From assembly GCA_903874585.1 (NCBI GenBank), contig CAIQSY010000049.1:1-8599 (forward strand): 8,599 nt of DNA. Reading direction: 5' to 3'. This document shows, one piece after another, positions 7,017-8,599 of the stretch (positions are counted from its first letter, which is position 1; every line of letters begins with the position of its first letter). The stretch comes from an uncultured Chlorobiaceae bacterium. GTDB taxonomy: Bacteria > Bacteroidota > Chlorobiia > Chlorobiales > Chlorobiaceae. A model generated the notes under the pieces. The model had not been told where the DNA came from. It saw only the letters and a list, made by a program, of their open reading frames with translations, and did not search any database. A program made the position numbers and the translations under genes.

Positions 7017-7718
7017 CACTCCAGCAAGATGCAGAAAAAGCGACTCAAACAGCCCTCGTCCATCAAGGGAACCAAGTTGTTTGTCGCTTGCCCGCTCAGG
7101 ATGCGGCATTAAACCAAGTACATTCCCCTGCCGGTTGATAATACCTGCAATGTTTTTCGCTGAACCATTCGGATTGGCTTCATCCGTAATTCGCCCCTCT
7201 GCATCGGTATATTTAAAGACGACTTGATTATGCTCTTCAAGGCTTTCAATCACCTCTGGTGGCGCAAAGTAATTACCTTCACCATGAGCAATCGGGATGC
7301 GCAGTACCTCATCTTCAGGATAGAGGCTGGTAAACATGGTTGAACCGTTTACCGCACGAATCGTGGTTTGGCAACAGAGAAACTTTTTATCGCGATTACG
7401 GGAAAGAGCGCCCTCAAGCAGACCACTTTCAAGCAAAACCTGAAAACCATTGCAGATACCAAGCACCGGATAGCCTTTGTGCGCAAACTCTATAACCTCC
7501 TGCATAATGGGAGAAAAACGGGCAATTGCGCCAGCTCTCAAATAATCGCCATAAGAAAATCCTCCCGGCAGAACAATTGCTTGTGCGCCCTGAAGATCGT
7601 GATCATTATGCCAAAGCATCACTGGCTTGACGCCAGTAAATGAGGCAAGAGCGTGTTGTGTATCGTGATCACAGTTTGAACCAGGAAAAACAACAACGCC
7701 AACAGTTATTTCAGACAT
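7014..7718 (-). CDS. purQ: Phosphoribosylformylglycinamidine synthase, glutaminase subunit PurQ
   Basis: This is the class I glutamine amidotransferase subunit of FGAM synthase (PurS-PurQ-PurL complex). It releases ammonia from glutamine for conversion of FGAR to FGAM, the fourth step of purine synthesis in the cytoplasm. At 234 residues it matches the stand-alone PurQ of PurS-containing organisms. Visible marks are VVVFPGSNCDHD at the N-terminus, LPGGFSYGDYLRAGAIA at about 50-66, the nucleophile elbow GICNGFQ with Cys89, and the catalytic His206 and Glu208 in MPHPERA. The ATG at 7718 has only a weak GAG upstream. It follows purS by 11 nt, so coupling is likely. Its stop overlaps the ribosome binding site of the next gene. 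No purL is in the window. Confidence 0.96.
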   Translation of the reverse strand: MSEITVGVVVFPGSNCDHDTQHALASFTGVKPVMLWHNDHDLQGAQAIVLPGGFSYGDYLRAGAIARFSPIMQEVIEFAHKGYPVLGICNGFQVLLESGLLEGALSRNRDKKFLCCQTTIRAVNGSTMFTSLYPEDEVLRIPIAHGEGNYFAPPEVIESLEEHNQVVFKYTDAEGRITDEANPNGSAKNIAGIINRQGNVLGLMPHPERASDKQLGSLDGRGLFESLFLHLAGV

Positions 7719-7729
7719 AATTGAGTGCT

Positions 7730-7987
7730 CTATGAATTAATCTCTTCCAGTTCAAGCGAATAATTTTCCATTACCGGATTCGATAACAGCTTTTGTGCTA
7801 TTTCGTTAGCAATGCGTTCAGCCTCTGAACGTTGCTCCTCATTGATTGTTACCTCAATATATTTTCCGATTCGTGTTGATCCTGCGCTGCGATAACCAAG
7901 ATTTTTCAAAGCGTGATCGACTGCTTTACCTTGAACATCAAGAATTGACTGGCGAAGGGTAACGTTGATTTTTGCGATATAGGGCAT
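7730..7987 (-). CDS. purS: Phosphoribosylformylglycinamidine synthase subunit PurS
   Basis: This is the small bridging subunit that joins PurQ to PurL and helps pass ammonia between them. With the ATG at 7987 it has 85 residues, typical for PurS, and begins PYIAKINVTLRQSILDVQG. The LDVQG, HALKNLGY and RIGKYIEVTI segments match the conserved PurS pattern (LDPQG, then a helix, then RIGKY). A GTG at 7993 would add two residues. The ATG is preferred because family N-termini begin a few residues before the first strand. No strong ribosome binding site is visible for either. It follows the pssA stop by 24-30 nt and precedes purQ by 11 nt. Confidence 0.93.
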   Translation of the reverse strand: MPYIAKINVTLRQSILDVQGKAVDHALKNLGYRSAGSTRIGKYIEVTINEEQRSEAERIANEIAQKLLSNPVMENYSLELEEINS

Positions 7988-8017
7988 GGTCACAAATGAT
8001 GGGTGAACGAAAAAAAA

Positions 8018-8545
8018 TCAGAGCTGCCACTGACGACGGACAAACAGCGTGATTGACCTTATAATACCGACGAGAATATACAACAACATGGCAAGAAAAA
8101 AAGCCTTTGCATGAAAGAGCAAAACGCAAAACATGGCAATAATGTAAAGCGACATCTGCACCGGTTGTCGTCTGAATGAGTCGATTGTTGGTTTTGGCAG
8201 TGCGTCATAATTCACCTTACTGACCATCAGCAACGCAAGAAAAATTGATAACACTGCTAAAACTGTTTGCATAGAGGCGGGCTGAAAAAGAGGATCGACG
8301 CTCATCCAGAGCACAAAGCCAACAATCGTCAAGGCTTGTGCCGGTGTCGGCAGTCCGGAAAATGACTCTTTTTCATAACCTATCATACTGATGTTAAAGC
8401 GCGCCAGCCTGAGACCGCTGCCAATCATCAGCAAGGAACTGATACAGATGCCGATAATGCCAGGAAAACTTTCAAGCCCAAATTTATAAACAAGATATGC
8501 AGGGGCAGCACCAAAAGAGACAAGTTGCGGAAGAAGCCGAAGCCT
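8018..8545 (-). CDS. pssA: CDP-diacylglycerol-serine O-phosphatidyltransferase, C-terminal part, 5' end missing or disrupted
   Basis: This membrane enzyme makes phosphatidylserine from CDP-diacylglycerol and serine. Recognisable PssA sequence begins at LVSFGAAPAYLVY (about 8524). It continues through SGLRLARFN, the FSGLPTPAQA loop, LMVSKVNYDALPKP and three to four hydrophobic segments, ending SITLFVRRQWQL. Those features fit the C-terminal two-thirds of the family. The catalytic D-x2-DG-x2-AR-x8-G-x3-D-x3-D motif should lie just before LVSFG. The frame there reads RLRLLPQ with no Asp at the expected places, then hits TGA at 8546-8548. No other minus frame restores the motif. Either the window edge is misassembled or the gene is truly truncated. 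It leads the purS-purQ cluster. Confidence 0.8.
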   Translation of the reverse strand, partial: RLRLLPQLVSFGAAPAYLVYKFGLESFPGIIGICISSLLMIGSGLRLARFNISMIGYEKESFSGLPTPAQALTIVGFVLWMSVDPLFQPASMQTVLAVLSIFLALLMVSKVNYDALPKPTIDSFRRQPVQMSLYIIAMFCVLLFHAKAFFLAMLLYILVGIIRSITLFVRRQWQL

Positions 8546-8599
8546 TCACAGCTGTCGCTGCAAAAACATCATGCGAACTAGCCAAAAGCAAGATCGTGA
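8546..8599. other. Unassigned right edge; does not match the expected pssA N-terminus
   Basis: The last 54 bases should encode the catalytic region of PssA on the minus strand but do not in any frame. On the plus strand one frame is open from at least 8461 to the end (…QVAEEAEAFTAVAAKTS…). It is Ala/Glu-rich and amphipathic, but too short to identify. It may be the start of a different gene joined here, or chance. Confidence 0.35.

Overview
This window looks like chromosomal housekeeping DNA from a bacterium of moderate GC, with a dense single-strand gene cluster. The resemblance of AspRS, DnaX, PurQ/PurS and the MFS protein to their families suggests a green sulfur bacterium (Chlorobi, Chlorobium lineage). 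That placement is inferred from protein resemblance only. No 16S rRNA or photosynthesis gene is present to confirm it.

Layout, left to right. Positions 2-550 (+) hold the C-terminal part of an NlpC/P60 cell-wall endopeptidase whose start lies outside the window. A perfect 19-bp inverted repeat (571-613) separates it from the genes converging on it and probably terminates transcription from both sides. Everything else is on the minus strand. In transcription order (right to left) these are: pssA (3' part only; the reading frame breaks near the right edge), purS, purQ, an ATG22/UMF1-like MFS transporter, a YihY-family membrane protein, dnaX, and after a 159-bp gap aspS. Gaps are 24 nt (pssA-purS), 11 nt (purS-purQ), about zero (purQ-MFS), 35 nt (MFS-yihY) and a 4-nt ATGA overlap (yihY-dnaX). 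This is the spacing of one co-transcribed unit.

The most notable element is in dnaX. The gene is split into two frames at a run of ten A residues (minus strand). The zero frame gives a 399-residue gamma-like ATPase. A -1 shift, or one extra A in the mRNA, gives a tau-like protein of about 596 residues with the C-terminal domain. The run contains the E. coli-type heptamer A AAA AAG in the correct register, and it is also long enough for RNA polymerase slippage as described for Thermus. A second in-register A AAA AAG lies in the tau-specific linker.

Functionally the cluster mixes phospholipid synthesis (PssA), the fourth step of purine synthesis (PurS/PurQ, with PurL absent from the window), two polytopic membrane proteins of unclear role, the replicase clamp loader and aspartyl-tRNA synthetase. 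The AspRS carries His and Gly at positions linked to non-discriminating enzymes, so it may also charge tRNA-Asn. No mobile element, CRISPR array, tRNA or rRNA was seen.
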